64,000 bases of DNA from Marinobacter fonticola (GCF_008122265.1 NZ_CP043042.1:1612001-1676000), one strand, 5' to 3'. Shown: positions 1 to 8,733, counted from the first letter of the stretch. Numbers and translations are program-made. Notes: generated by a model not told the origin, from the letters alone.

Positions 1-639
1 GAGCGCGCACGCGCGCAACGTGCACAAAAGACAGCGGTTGCCGATGAGCCCCTGGTCCAGCCTCGGGTCGCTGAATCGCTGCTCTTGGCAGAGCCTGAGG
101 TTGCTCCGCAGGCGACTGAGCGCGTCGTGCCGGTCGCCGCCGAACCTCAGCCCGAAACGGCACTCGAGGGTCTGCCGGCTTGGGCCGAACACGCGTTCGA
201 GTGCCTGATTTTTAAAGTGGCCGGTTTGCAGTTGGCTGTGCCTCTGGTGCTTCTAGGGGCGATCCATCGCATGGAGACGGATCTGCACGAGATTCCCGGT
301 CGACCCCCGTGGTTTATGGGCATGCTGTCCTCCAGCGAGCGCAACCTGCGCGTCGTCGATACGGCTGAATGGGTCATGGCTGGCCGTGTTCCCCAAGGCG
401 CCCGCGATGGCTACAAGTTTGTGATCCGGCTCGACCAAAGCGACTGGGGGTTGGCCTGCGACGAAGTGGCTCAGTCCTTTACCCTCCGTCCTGACGACGT
501 GAAATGGCGCTCGGAGCGCAGCCGTCGGCCTTGGCTGGCGGGAACGGTTGTCGGTCATATGTGCGCGCTGCTCGATGTCAGCGCCATGACCTGGTTGTTA
601 TCCCGGGCGGAGAAGGAACACCAGCTGGATCTGAGCTAG
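1..639 (+). CDS. CheW-domain chemotaxis protein (5' partial)
   Basis: The reading frame is open from the first base of the window, so the gene begins upstream. Its N-terminal part is an Ala/Glu/Pro-rich linker. The last ~150 residues form a degenerate CheW-like fold, starting at a CLIFKV segment and including GAIHRM and a GMLSS-x-RNLRVVD stretch that replaces the usual G-x-INLRG-x-VVPV. CheW proteins couple chemoreceptors to CheA at the membrane array. A long, linker-bearing CheW-like gene just before a classical cheW is the arrangement found in Pseudomonas-type flagellar clusters, which is the basis for this call. A TTG at 85 could start a shorter product, but nothing marks it as the true start. 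Confidence 0.75.
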   Translation, partial: ERARAQRAQKTAVADEPLVQPRVAESLLLAEPEVAPQATERVVPVAAEPQPETALEGLPAWAEHAFECLIFKVAGLQLAVPLVLLGAIHRMETDLHEIPGRPPWFMGMLSSSERNLRVVDTAEWVMAGRVPQGARDGYKFVIRLDQSDWGLACDEVAQSFTLRPDDVKWRSERSRRPWLAGTVVGHMCALLDVSAMTWLLSRAEKEHQLDLS

Positions 640-723
640 TGTTTTGCGCGCACCGGGAAGAGCATTAAAAATAGAGTGCTGAAAAAAGAACTGAAAGTAC
701 TAAAAACGATTGATTGCCCAGGC

Positions 724-739
724 TGGCACGCTTAGTGCT
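724..739 (+). promoter_or_regulatory. Putative sigma-54 (RpoN) promoter for cheW
   Basis: TGGCACG-N4-GTGCT matches the RpoN consensus TGGCACG-N4-TTGCW with one mismatch. The GG and GC dinucleotides are exactly 10 nt apart, as required for the -24/-12 elements. Transcription would start near 750, leaving a leader of about 80 nt before cheW. Many polar-flagellum genes in gammaproteobacteria are RpoN-dependent, so the context fits. Confidence 0.6.
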
Positions 740-789
740 CTGTTCTATAGTAAGGGGCAGTCATGTTGGAATTTTGACAGTGTTAATAC

Positions 790-812
790 GGTGCCCCAAA
801 AAAGGGGGCGCC
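790..812 (+). promoter_or_regulatory. GC-rich hairpin in the cheW leader
   Basis: GGTGCCCC and GGGGCGCC pair over 8 bp (one G-T wobble) around an A-rich 7-nt loop. The hairpin ends 8 nt before the AGAGAGGA ribosome-binding site of cheW. No T-run follows, so it does not look like an intrinsic terminator. It could stabilise the 5' end of the mRNA or modulate translation. Confidence 0.45.
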
Positions 813-832
813 TGTACCAGAGAGAGGACATT

Positions 833-1321
833 ATGGCTTCCCCAAGCGGACAACAGAGTCACGGGCAGGAAGATAAGGTATTGCAGTACGTTACCTTCAG
901 GCTCGATGACGAAACCTACGGCATCGATGTGATGCAGATCCAGGAAGTACTGCGTTATACCGAGATTGCTCCGGTCCCCGGGGCGCCGGATTACGTTCTG
1001 GGTATCATCAATCTGCGTGGCAACGTGGTGACGGTGATTGATACCCGCCGCCGGTTCGGACTGGCGGATGCGGAAGTGACCGATGCCACTCGGATCGTAG
1101 TCATGGAATCGTCCCAGCAGGTGATGGGGATTCTGGTGGATTCGGTGGCCGAGGTGGTGTACCTGAAATCCAGCGAAATCGAAACTGCACCCAATGTGGG
1201 GAACGAGGAAAGCGCCAAGTTCATCCAAGGGGTGTGCAACAAGAACGGCGAACTCATCATTCTGGTTGAGTTCGACAAGATGCTGGCAGATCACGAGTGG
1301 GCGGACATCGCCGCACTTTGA
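833..1321 (+). CDS. cheW: Chemotaxis coupling protein CheW
   Basis: A 162-residue single-domain CheW that links methyl-accepting receptors to the CheA kinase at the cell pole. The classical signature is clear: YVTFRLDDETYGID at residues 19-32, then IQEVLRY, the VPGAPDYVLGIINLRG block, and VVTVIDTRRRFGL. The start at ATG 833 is chosen because AGAGAGGA lies just upstream and the CheW fold begins soon after. The same frame is open upstream to 710, but that part lacks any CheW character. The predicted sigma-54 promoter and a hairpin lie in the leader. It is followed 50 nt later by the DUF2802 gene in the same direction. Confidence 0.95.
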   Translation: MASPSGQQSHGQEDKVLQYVTFRLDDETYGIDVMQIQEVLRYTEIAPVPGAPDYVLGIINLRGNVVTVIDTRRRFGLADAEVTDATRIVVMESSQQVMGILVDSVAEVVYLKSSEIETAPNVGNEESAKFIQGVCNKNGELIILVEFDKMLADHEWADIAAL

Positions 1322-1371
1322 CCCCGGAACGAATGCCTGGGGTGTGACTCTGCCAGCGCCGGAGAATTGAC

Positions 1372-1773
1372 ATGGCAGACTGGCAGATGATCGTACCTTC
1401 AATTGCACCCTGGGCGCTCGCCGCAGGAACCCTGGTTCTTCTCGGCGTCCACGCTATTCTGAGTCGGCGCCGCATCCAGCGTGTGGAGAGTAACTTCCGT
1501 GAGCGCCTGGAAATCATGGGTCGTGAGCTGCACGCGACCAGCAGTGGCAGCATGGGCGTCGGCCAACGAGTCATCGCCTGCGAGCGAGGCTTGCATGAGT
1601 TGCGCACCGCCGTCGATGAAATGCGTCAGAACGATCCGCTGCGGATCTCTTACGACGAAGCGTCCCGCTTGGTGGATCTGGGCGCTGATATCGACGATCT
1701 GATGAACACCTGCGGAATTTCCCGCCCGGAAGCGGAGCTGGTTTCTGCGTTGCGCCGCCGTCAGGTCGCCTGA
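1372..1773 (+). CDS. DUF2802 membrane-anchored protein
   Basis: A 133-residue protein with one N-terminal membrane helix (about residues 12-29), a charged, probably coiled-coil middle, and a C-terminal small helical motif (SYDEASRLVDLGADIDDLMNTCGISRPEAELV) typical of DUF2802. Members of this family sit directly after cheW in Pseudomonas-like flagellar loci. Their function is unknown, though the position suggests a role in polar motility or chemotaxis assembly. Its last 13 bases overlap tail-to-tail with the opposing FlhB-like gene. Confidence 0.85.
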   Translation: MADWQMIVPSIAPWALAAGTLVLLGVHAILSRRRIQRVESNFRERLEIMGRELHATSSGSMGVGQRVIACERGLHELRTAVDEMRQNDPLRISYDEASRLVDLGADIDDLMNTCGISRPEAELVSALRRRQVA

Positions 1774-2117
1774 TCGTCGGGGCTACCCGTCTCGGCGTGG
1801 GTGTCAGAGCGCCGGGCGTTCTCCGGGGTTTTGCCTTGTAGATGAAAGGCGAATGACAGGATTTCGGCGATGATCCGATACAAGGTTTCGGGGATTTCTT
1901 CATCCAGGTCCAATCGCGCCAATATGCCTGCCAACTCGGCGTTCTCATAAAGGGGAACGCCGTTTTCCCGGGCGATTCGAATAATTTCCCGTGCTAGTTC
2001 ATCGGTGCCCGTTGCCGCTACAGTGGGCGCCCGGCTGCCATCGTACTTGAGTGCGACCGCAGCATCCCGGTTGTATTTTGGCGCCCCGTTGTCCGTTGAA
2101 TTTTCGTTGTCTCTCAT
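1761..2117 (-). CDS. Free-standing FlhB C-terminal-domain protein (FlhX/FhlB type)
   Basis: A 118-residue protein matching only the cytoplasmic export-switch domain of FlhB/EscU/YscU. It contains AAVALKYDGSRAPTVAATG followed by the helical segment GVPLYENAELAGILA. In full-length FlhB the NPTH autocleavage motif directly precedes AVALKYD; here that position reads YNRDA, so self-cleavage is not expected. No transmembrane domain is present. Such stand-alone copies resemble the part of FlhB left after cleavage and may act in flagellar substrate switching. The start at 2117 is set by a 4-nt ATGA overlap with fliK, implying translational coupling. Confidence 0.85.
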   Translation of the reverse strand: MRDNENSTDNGAPKYNRDAAVALKYDGSRAPTVAATGTDELAREIIRIARENGVPLYENAELAGILARLDLDEEIPETLYRIIAEILSFAFHLQGKTPENARRSDTHAETGSPDDQAT

Positions 2118-3484
2118 GCCCTGACATCCACCAGTCGATGATCCAGTTGGGTTTTCGATCCTTGGGGCTGCCCGCGCCGACATTCCAGCTCCACCACATC
2201 GAGTCCCAGCTCCCCTAGTCGCTGACGAAGCGCTGGCAGCTCGGCATTGGCCTGGCGTAGCGTGGCGCTTTTCTCCGCCCAGATGCGGGCCGAGACCTGC
2301 TGTTTCTGTAATCCCATCTCGAAGGTGACGGTGCCGGCCTCATCCAGGTCCATTGCCAGCGTCAGCCGCCATTCGGCCACGCGCTGCCGGGGCCGGTCGG
2401 CGCGCTCTTCCTCGCCGCCATGACGCTCGATGCGCATCTGTGCCGTCCGCGGCTGGTTCTGTGCATCCAGCCAAGGCAGCTCAAGCAACCACGTGGGGGT
2501 GGCCGCCGGCGCGTCTACGGTGGTGCGCGTGGTCAGCGTCTGACTGTGCAACTGGTTGACGGTAATTCGGTTTAGCATGCCGGCCAAGAGCCGCAGCATC
2601 TGCCCGGTAGTCATGGACTCCTGCGCGGCTGGTGGCGCCTGGCTGGACGGCGGCTGGGGGAACTGCAGCGGCGATTGCACCAGGTCTTGGCTGGTTAGCG
2701 GCGTTAAGCGATTGAAGGCCTCGGACTGCTCGCCCTGAGCGGTAAGCAGGGTGGTAATGACCCGATTCAGGGCCAGTTTGAGATCGGTCTGGGCTGTCTG
2801 GGGCGCCTGCGCCAGGCGCGATTCGGCAAACAAGCCGCTATCGCGAATCCAGGTACGCAGGGACTCGACGGGATTGCTCTCGCTTGGCGAACCGGCAAGA
2901 GAAGCGAGCGTCGTACTGCTGGGCAGCTGCTGTACCAGTTGTCTTACGGCTGCCTGAACCGATTCGGCCATCGGTGCTTTGAGCGGCTGCTGCTGGGGGA
3001 TCGAGCTCGTCGCGCCGTTCTGCAGAAGCTTGGCCAGCTGTGCCAGCCCCTGATCCAGCTTATGCTGCCAGGGTAGGTGCTGAGCCAACTGTTGAGCGAT
3101 TCGAGCCTCCGGTGTCGTGGGAGATTGGATTTGCCCGAGCAGCCGCAACTCATTTCCTGCCCGCATGATTTTGACCAGGTCGCCGGGCTGCAGACGGGTG
3201 TCGCTGTTGACCAGTAACGCTTTACCCCGAACCTCCAGGAGCAATTGCTCCGGCGCGGTTGCCGTTTTCTGGAGCACCTGGGTGACCCGTGCGAGGGACT
3301 CCTGATTATGCCGTAGTTGCAGTTGATCCAGAAGCTGACGCGGACTGAGCGCTTGCTGGGGCGCTGTCTGCGAATCTCCCGCCGGCTTGGCGGTAGACGC
3401 CTTGCCGGAGGTTGATTGATCGGAAGGCGGCGTGGATTGTCCGGGTACCGGTATTTTCATAAGTTGCCCGTTACTAAGCGCCAT
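2114..3484 (-). CDS. fliK: Flagellar hook-length control protein FliK
   Basis: A 456-residue protein with the FliK layout. It has a Gln/Pro/Ser/Thr-rich, poorly conserved N-terminal ruler region. A compact C-terminal domain of about 110 residues follows (WLLELPWLDAQNQPRTAQ, then WRLTLAMDLDEAGTVTFEM and a VSARIWAE segment), corresponding to the domain that contacts FlhB to switch export from hook to filament proteins. The N-terminal part also contains a short beta-rich stretch (QLLLEVRGKALLV, LQPGDLVKIMRAGNELRLLG). It overlaps the downstream FlhB-like switch gene, so hook ruler and switch partner are translated together. The upstream gap is a divergent promoter region shared with ccmA. Confidence 0.85.
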   Translation of the reverse strand: MALSNGQLMKIPVPGQSTPPSDQSTSGKASTAKPAGDSQTAPQQALSPRQLLDQLQLRHNQESLARVTQVLQKTATAPEQLLLEVRGKALLVNSDTRLQPGDLVKIMRAGNELRLLGQIQSPTTPEARIAQQLAQHLPWQHKLDQGLAQLAKLLQNGATSSIPQQQPLKAPMAESVQAAVRQLVQQLPSSTTLASLAGSPSESNPVESLRTWIRDSGLFAESRLAQAPQTAQTDLKLALNRVITTLLTAQGEQSEAFNRLTPLTSQDLVQSPLQFPQPPSSQAPPAAQESMTTGQMLRLLAGMLNRITVNQLHSQTLTTRTTVDAPAATPTWLLELPWLDAQNQPRTAQMRIERHGGEEERADRPRQRVAEWRLTLAMDLDEAGTVTFEMGLQKQQVSARIWAEKSATLRQANAELPALRQRLGELGLDVVELECRRGQPQGSKTQLDHRLVDVRA

Positions 3485-3667
3485 GGAGATCTTTTGGGAC
3501 AGGACACGATAATTGGGGTGGAACGCCCCGTGCCCTGAGCCTCCTCCAAGGTTACGCTATCCGGGACGTTTTTGTGTAATCAGCGGGTGCGGGCTTGCGT
3601 GGATAGCTCCCGGTTTTCCACGACGATGTGAGTCGTCACCGAACAAGAAATAGTCCTATAAATCCGG

Positions 3668-3673
3668 TATAAT
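3668..3673 (+). promoter_or_regulatory. Possible -10 box for the ccm operon
   Basis: A perfect TATAAT stands 84 nt before the ccmA start in the fliK/ccmA divergent gap. I do not find a convincing -35 hexamer at 16-18 nt, so this is tentative. The remaining gap shows no other clear signal. Confidence 0.3.
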
Positions 3674-3756
3674 CCGGGCGCCCAGCACCTGGCGAGACGC
3701 GTTTGCGCAAGCCATCCGGTTGCCCGGCAGACTGATGATTATAACCAGGGTTCCCG

Positions 3757-4404
3757 ATGTCCGTTCCACTCTTACAAGCTACCGGTTTGGCCTGCGAGCG
3801 CGATGAACGCTTGCTGTTCGCCGGTTTGGATCTGGCGGTGGAGCCGGGTTCGCTGCTGCGCGTGGAAGGCCCCAATGGCGCAGGTAAGACAACGTTATTG
3901 CGGATATTGGCCGGCCTTCATGGGGGGTTCGACGGCGAGATTTTCTGGTGTGGCGAGCGCATGCACCGCGTGCACGAACATTTTCGAAGGAACCTGCTGT
4001 ACATCGGGCATCGGCCTGGCATCAAGCCTCTGCTGACCCCTCTGGAGAACCTGCGTGGTCTGCTTGCCCGCAACGCCGCAGTATCCCGTGATCAGCTAGA
4101 GCAGGCGCTGGATGCGGTTGCGTTGTTCCCCTTCTGTCATGTTCCCTGTCATCACCTTTCGGCGGGGCAGCAGCGGCGAGTGGCGCTGGCCCGGCTCTAT
4201 TTGTCGGATGAACCTCTCTGGATCCTCGACGAAGCCTTTACCGCCATTGACCGGGATGGCGTAGAGGGGCTTGAGTCCCTTCTTGCAACACGCAGGGCGG
4301 CTGGCGGCGCGATTGTTCTCACCACGCATCACGCGCTGTCCATTCCCGGCGCTCAATCGCTGGATCTCCAGGCTTATCGGCAAGAAGTGGTGCCGTTGCC
4401 ATGA
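3757..4404 (+). CDS. ccmA: Cytochrome c biogenesis ATP-binding protein CcmA
   Basis: This is the cytoplasmic ATPase of the CcmABCD complex, which releases heme-loaded CcmE from CcmC for cytochrome c maturation. At 215 residues it is the usual length. Walker A GPNGAGKT is at residues 38-45, the ABC signature LSAGQ at 134-138, and Walker B LWILDEA at 154-160. A possible switch histidine lies in LTTHH near residue 191. AGGG sits six bases before the ATG. The stop overlaps the ccmB start by 4 nt, and the nine ccm genes follow in order. Confidence 0.97.
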   Translation: MSVPLLQATGLACERDERLLFAGLDLAVEPGSLLRVEGPNGAGKTTLLRILAGLHGGFDGEIFWCGERMHRVHEHFRRNLLYIGHRPGIKPLLTPLENLRGLLARNAAVSRDQLEQALDAVALFPFCHVPCHHLSAGQQRRVALARLYLSDEPLWILDEAFTAIDRDGVEGLESLLATRRAAGGAIVLTTHHALSIPGAQSLDLQAYRQEVVPLP

Positions 4405-5129
4405 CGGCCATGCTCAAGCTTCCGCGCCTGACCCGGCAACAAGACGTGCTGCCGGTGCTGCCCGCCTGCTGGGCTGTGCTAAGACGGGATCTGCTGTCGA
4501 GCATCCGCCGGCGGCAGGAATTGTTCAATCCGTTGATCTTCTTCGTCATGGTCGTCGCTCTGTTTCCTCTGGGTGTTAGCCCGGAGGTCGCATTTTTGCG
4601 TGAGGCGGGGGCTGGCATCCTCTGGGTTGCGGCGCTGCTGTCCACTTTGCTGTCACTGGACCATCTTTTTCGGCATGACTATGAAGAGGGCGTGCTGGAG
4701 CAGCTTTTACTCCAGCCTCAGCCGCTTTACCTGCTGGTGCTGACCAAGGTGATCGCTCACTGGTTGGTAACTGGCGTCCCGCTGATTATCATGGCGCCGC
4801 TGCTGGGCGTTATGGTGCATCTCGACGGGAACTCTATTAAGTATTTGTGTCTAACGCTGCTGCTCGGAACGCCGGTATTGAGCTTTATCGGCGCAATAGG
4901 TGCGGCATTGACGTTGGGCCTTAAATCGGCCGGTATACTCCTGTCCCTGTTGATCATACCGCTCTACATTCCCGTGCTGATCTTCGGCACGGGTACGGTT
5001 ATGGCTGCGAATGAGGGCCTGGCGATCGGGAGTTATCTGGCCCTGCTGGGCGCCCTGCTGGTACTGGCACTGACATGCGCCCCTTTCGCAGCAGCCGCGG
5101 CATTGCGTATCAGCGTTTCGAACAGTTGA
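4401..5129 (+). CDS. ccmB: Heme exporter membrane protein CcmB
   Basis: Integral membrane subunit of the CcmABCD complex. The 242 residues contain about six hydrophobic helices and the family-typical FNPLIFFVMVVALFPLGVSP region after the first cytoplasmic segment, followed by ILWVAALLSTLLSLD. The start at 4401 overlaps the ccmA stop (ATGA); a second in-frame ATG three codons later is equally possible. The N-terminus is slightly longer than in E. coli CcmB. Confidence 0.95.
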   Translation: MTAMLKLPRLTRQQDVLPVLPACWAVLRRDLLSSIRRRQELFNPLIFFVMVVALFPLGVSPEVAFLREAGAGILWVAALLSTLLSLDHLFRHDYEEGVLEQLLLQPQPLYLLVLTKVIAHWLVTGVPLIIMAPLLGVMVHLDGNSIKYLCLTLLLGTPVLSFIGAIGAALTLGLKSAGILLSLLIIPLYIPVLIFGTGTVMAANEGLAIGSYLALLGALLVLALTCAPFAAAAALRISVSNS

Positions 5130-5144
5130 CCGGAGACAAGGCGG

Positions 5145-5879
5145 ATGTGGCAGTTTTTTCATAAGCTGGGGTCACCCAAATGGTTCTACGGGATCGCTGC
5201 CCGGCTGATGCCTTGGCTTCTGGGCTTCGGGGTCATTTTATTGGGAGGCGGACTGGTTTGGGGGCTGGCGTTTGCGCCGCAGGATTACCTGCAGGGCAAC
5301 AGTTATCGGATCATTTTCATTCACGTACCGTCTGCCTTCCTTGCACAATCCGTATACGTAATGATGGCGGCGGCGGGGGTGATTACACTGGTTTGGCGCA
5401 TGAAGTTGGCGGATGTCTTCGTCAAGGCGGTGGCGCCTGTCGGCGCGGTGCTGACCTTCCTGGCGCTGTTTACCGGCGCGGTTTGGGGTAAGCCGACGTG
5501 GGGCACCTGGTGGATTTGGGATGCCCGGCTGACATCCATGCTGATCCTGCTGTTTCTCTATTTCGGCGTGATTGCCCTGGGTAACGCCATCGCCGATGAA
5601 AAATCGGCTGCTCGCGCAGTTGCCGTACTGACCCTGGTGGGGGTGGTTAACATTCCCATCATTAAGTATTCCGTGGAGTGGTGGAACACGCTCCACCAGC
5701 CAGCCACGTTCAAGCTGACTGAAAAGCCCAGCATGCCCATGGAAATGTGGGTGCCGCTGTTACTCTCGGTGCTGGGGCTGTATCTACTCTTCGGCTGGCT
5801 GGCGTTGTTGCGCATGCAGACCGAAATTCTGCACCGGGAGCGCCGGGCGCGCTGGGTGCAGGAGAGGGTCAGCGCATAA
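5145..5879 (+). CDS. ccmC: Heme-handling protein CcmC
   Basis: CcmC binds heme at the periplasmic face and promotes its covalent attachment to CcmE. The 244-residue protein carries six predicted helices and the tryptophan-rich WWD motif WGTWWIWD at residues 119-126. The two external histidine ligands are at His60 (in FIHVPSA) and His184 (in NTLHQPA), the same positions as in E. coli CcmC. GGAGACAAG precedes the ATG, and the gap to ccmB is only 15 nt. Confidence 0.97.
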   Translation: MWQFFHKLGSPKWFYGIAARLMPWLLGFGVILLGGGLVWGLAFAPQDYLQGNSYRIIFIHVPSAFLAQSVYVMMAAAGVITLVWRMKLADVFVKAVAPVGAVLTFLALFTGAVWGKPTWGTWWIWDARLTSMLILLFLYFGVIALGNAIADEKSAARAVAVLTLVGVVNIPIIKYSVEWWNTLHQPATFKLTEKPSMPMEMWVPLLLSVLGLYLLFGWLALLRMQTEILHRERRARWVQERVSA

Positions 5880-5945
5880 GGTTTCGTTGAACCGCTTTGT
5901 AGAACGTACAACACGGTTATCGTCCGGATAAAAACCTTTGGTGCG

Positions 5946-5972
5946 GGCCTGGATACACGCCAGTATCCGGCC
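5946..5972 (+). promoter_or_regulatory. Intercistronic hairpin between ccmC and ccmD
   Basis: GGATAC and GTATCC pair around a 6-nt loop, extended by GGCC/GGCC across a single bulged T, giving about 10 bp. It lies in an unusually long 126-nt gap inside the otherwise tight ccm operon. There is no T-run after it, so processing or mRNA stabilisation is more likely than termination. Confidence 0.45.
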
Positions 5973-6005
5973 TGCTTAGAAGACGCACTTACTGATGAGG
6001 CATTA

Positions 6006-6218
6006 ATGGCTTTCGATTCACTGCAGTCTTTCTGGGTCATGGATGGTCACGGTCCTTACGTGTGGACCTGTTATGCCGTATTTCTGGCCGCCATGATCGG
6101 GCTGGTGATTTGGTCGTTGAGCCAGCGCCGTCAAGTCATTGCACGTCAGCGCTGGCAGCAGCGCCTGGCGCAGCGGCAAGCCTCAACCCATTCCAGATCC
6201 ACGAAGAGCACGGCCTGA
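6006..6218 (+). CDS. ccmD: Heme exporter accessory protein CcmD
   Basis: A small, 70-residue single-span membrane protein. It has the CcmD pattern: a short periplasmic MDGHGPYVW segment, a helix of about 20 residues ([16 protein letters not shown]), then a basic Arg/Gln-rich cytoplasmic tail. CcmD is needed to release holo-CcmE from CcmC together with CcmA and CcmB. GAGG lies five bases upstream of the ATG. Its TGA shares one base with the ccmE ATG. Confidence 0.9.
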   Translation: MAFDSLQSFWVMDGHGPYVWTCYAVFLAAMIGLVIWSLSQRRQVIARQRWQQRLAQRQASTHSRSTKSTA

Positions 6219-6691
6219 TGCACCCTGTACGTAAGAAGCGACTCACCATTGTCCTGTTTCTGCTGGTTGGCTTGAGTGTGGCCGTGGGCTTGGTCACCTA
6301 TGCCTTCCGTCAGAACATCAATCTATTCTACGATCCGAGTCAGATTGCCGGCGGCGAAGCGCCGCTTGACGTGCGAATCCGTGCGGGCGGTATGGTGCAA
6401 GAGAACAGCGTTGCCCGTGATGGCGAGAGCTTGCTGGTGCGCTTTAAGGTCACCGATTTCGAATCCTCGGTTCCGGTCGAATACGAAGGTATCCTGCCGG
6501 ACCTGTTTGCCGAAGGACAGGGCGTGGTGGCCATGGGCCACATGCGTGAAGATGGCGTCTTCGTCGCCGATCAGGTCCTGGCCAAGCACGACGAGAATTA
6601 CATGCCGCCGGAAGTGGCCAAGGCCATGAAGAACAAGGGCGGGATAGAACAGGCGGGTGCCAAAGGTGCCACGAGTAACGAAGTCAACTAA
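6218..6691 (+). CDS. ccmE: Heme chaperone CcmE
   Basis: A periplasmic, N-terminally anchored OB-fold chaperone that carries heme covalently before delivering it to apocytochrome c. It has 157 residues: a membrane anchor at about 8-28, then the beta-barrel. The heme-attachment histidine is His124 within LAKHDENY, giving the HxxxY motif with Tyr128. The start at 6218 overlaps the ccmD stop (TGATG). The frame is open further upstream, but only across ccmD in another frame. Confidence 0.97.
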   Translation: MHPVRKKRLTIVLFLLVGLSVAVGLVTYAFRQNINLFYDPSQIAGGEAPLDVRIRAGGMVQENSVARDGESLLVRFKVTDFESSVPVEYEGILPDLFAEGQGVVAMGHMREDGVFVADQVLAKHDENYMPPEVAKAMKNKGGIEQAGAKGATSNEVN

Positions 6692-6711
6692 TGCACTGAA
6701 GGGAGACGCCG

Positions 6712-8733
6712 ATGGTTCCTGAGTTCGGCCATTTTGCGCTTATTCTGGCCCTCTTGCTGGCAACCTTGCTGGCGGTCGTGCCCCTGGTCGGATCGCTAAC
6801 CGGGCGCTCGGCGCTGCAGGCGTTTGCACGTCCGCTGGCGAGCGGGCAATTCGTCTTTGTCGCGATTGCGTTCGCCGCACTGACCCAGGCGTTCGTGACG
6901 GATGATTTTTCCGTGGCCTATGTGGCCAACAACAGCAACAGTATGCTGCCCTGGTATTACAAGTTCAGCGCCGTTTGGGGGGGGCACGAGGGTTCGCTGC
7001 TGCTGTGGATCCTGATTCTCACCGGCTGGACCCTGGCGGTTGCCATCTTCAGCAAGCGTCTCCCGACCGATCTGGTGGCGCAGGTGGTCGCGGTGATGGG
7101 CATTGTCAGCGTCGCTTTTCTGCTGTTTATCCTGTTGACGTCCAACCCCTTCGAGCGCCTGTTGCCCAATGTTCCGGCTGATGGCGCCGATCTCAATCCG
7201 CTACTGCAGGATTTTGGTTTGGTGGTACATCCGCCGATGCTCTACATGGGCTACGTGGGCTTCTCGGTTGCGTTTGCGTTTGCCATCGCGGCGCTGATCA
7301 ATGGCCGTATGGACGCTGCCTGGGCTCGTTGGACCCGGCCCTGGACCACCGTCGCCTGGTGCTTCTTGTCGCTGGGGATCGCCCTGGGTAGCTGGTGGGC
7401 CTATTACGAGCTGGGCTGGGGCGGCTGGTGGTTCTGGGACCCCGTCGAGAACGCGTCCCTGATGCCCTGGCTGGCTGGCACAGCGCTGATGCATTCGCTG
7501 GCTGTGACCGAGAAGCGTGGGGTGTTCAAGAGCTGGACGCTGCTGCTGGCAATCATCACGTTTGCCCTGAGTCTGCTCGGCGCTTTCCTGGTGCGCTCCG
7601 GTGTGCTGACTTCCGTGCATGCTTTTGCGTCCGATCCCACTCGCGGTACTTTTCTACTGGGCTTGTTGGCTATCACGGTGATTGGATCGCTGGCGCTGTA
7701 CGCCTTCCGGGCGCCGGTGGTGCATACCCGGGTGCGGTATGGCTCATTGTCCCGGGAAATCTTCCTGTTACTGAACAACGTGTTGTTGATGGCGGCGCTA
7801 TTGTTGGTGCTGGTAGGCACGCTTTATCCACTGGTATTGGATTACCTGGGCGCGGGCACGCTGTCCGTAGGCGAACCTTTCTTTAATTTGACGTTTAGCC
7901 CGGTGGCCATCGCGGTGGCGCTGATGCTGGGCGCCGGTATTTTCTCTCGCTGGAAACGCACCGACGGCGGCTGGCTGGGCCGGCAGTTGCTGTGGCCAGC
8001 CGCTGTGAGTCTGGTGCTCGCGCTCGCCGTGCCGCTGTGGCTCGGTGGTCTGGAGCCTTGGGCATTTGTCGGGTGTTTTGCCGCAGCCTGGGTGACCGTG
8101 GCAACCTTCCGCGATCTCTGGTCGCGCTCCTCGTCACGCCAGGGACGGTGGTATGGCCTAAGACGGCTGACACGCAGTTACTATGGCATGGTCTTGGGGC
8201 ACCTGGGCTTGGCCATCGTCATTGCCGGTTCGACAGTGGTCAGCAACTATGGCGTTGAGCGTGATGTGCGCATGGCGCCTGGCGAGGCTGTGCAACTGGG
8301 CGATCTGACATTCGCATTTGCCGAGCTGCGGCACAGGGAAGGTCCGAACTACAGTGCGGAGCAGGGCCGTTTCGAGATCAGCCGCGGTGGCGAGGTGATC
8401 GCCACACTGTATCCGGAAAAGCGGATGTACCGGGTGCAGCGCAATGTCATGACCGAAGCCGGCATTGACGCCGGCCTGTTCCGTGACCTGTTCGTAGCCT
8501 TGGGTGAACCGGTAGGTGGCGACGCCTGGGCCGTGCGCATTCAGTTCAAACCGCTGGTTCGCTGGGTCTGGCTGGGAACGCTGTTTATGGCGGCAGGCGG
8601 GGTGCTGGCGATTGCCGATCGCCGTTACCGTATCAAGATCAAGCGCGATGCGCCGGATAAAACGCAAGCGGATACCGGCCTCAGGCAGCCTGGTACCTCT
8701 GCAGCGTCCAGCGAAGCAGCAGGAAAAGCCTGA
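6712..8733 (+). CDS. ccmF: Heme lyase subunit CcmF
   Basis: The large membrane subunit of the heme ligation complex (with CcmH and CcmI) that joins heme to the CxxCH of apocytochromes. At 673 residues with many hydrophobic helices it is of normal size. The WWD domain WGGWWFWDPVENASLMPWL lies around residue 236. Conserved His-containing loops are present (VVHPPMLYMGYVG, LMHSLAV). A large periplasmic loop precedes the last helix near the C-terminus. It overlaps ccmG by one base (TGATG). Confidence 0.97.
   Translation: MVPEFGHFALILALLLATLLAVVPLVGSLTGRSALQAFARPLASGQFVFVAIAFAALTQAFVTDDFSVAYVANNSNSMLPWYYKFSAVWGGHEGSLLLWILILTGWTLAVAIFSKRLPTDLVAQVVAVMGIVSVAFLLFILLTSNPFERLLPNVPADGADLNPLLQDFGLVVHPPMLYMGYVGFSVAFAFAIAALINGRMDAAWARWTRPWTTVAWCFLSLGIALGSWWAYYELGWGGWWFWDPVENASLMPWLAGTALMHSLAVTEKRGVFKSWTLLLAIITFALSLLGAFLVRSGVLTSVHAFASDPTRGTFLLGLLAITVIGSLALYAFRAPVVHTRVRYGSLSREIFLLLNNVLLMAALLLVLVGTLYPLVLDYLGAGTLSVGEPFFNLTFSPVAIAVALMLGAGIFSRWKRTDGGWLGRQLLWPAAVSLVLALAVPLWLGGLEPWAFVGCFAAAWVTVATFRDLWSRSSSRQGRWYGLRRLTRSYYGMVLGHLGLAIVIAGSTVVSNYGVERDVRMAPGEAVQLGDLTFAFAELRHREGPNYSAEQGRFEISRGGEVIATLYPEKRMYRVQRNVMTEAGIDAGLFRDLFVALGEPVGGDAWAVRIQFKPLVRWVWLGTLFMAAGGVLAIADRRYRIKIKRDAPDKTQADTGLRQPGTSAASSEAAGKA

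Noticed and set aside
790..812. Intrinsic terminator before cheW
   Set aside because: The stem is strong but no T-run follows, and it sits inside the predicted cheW leader.
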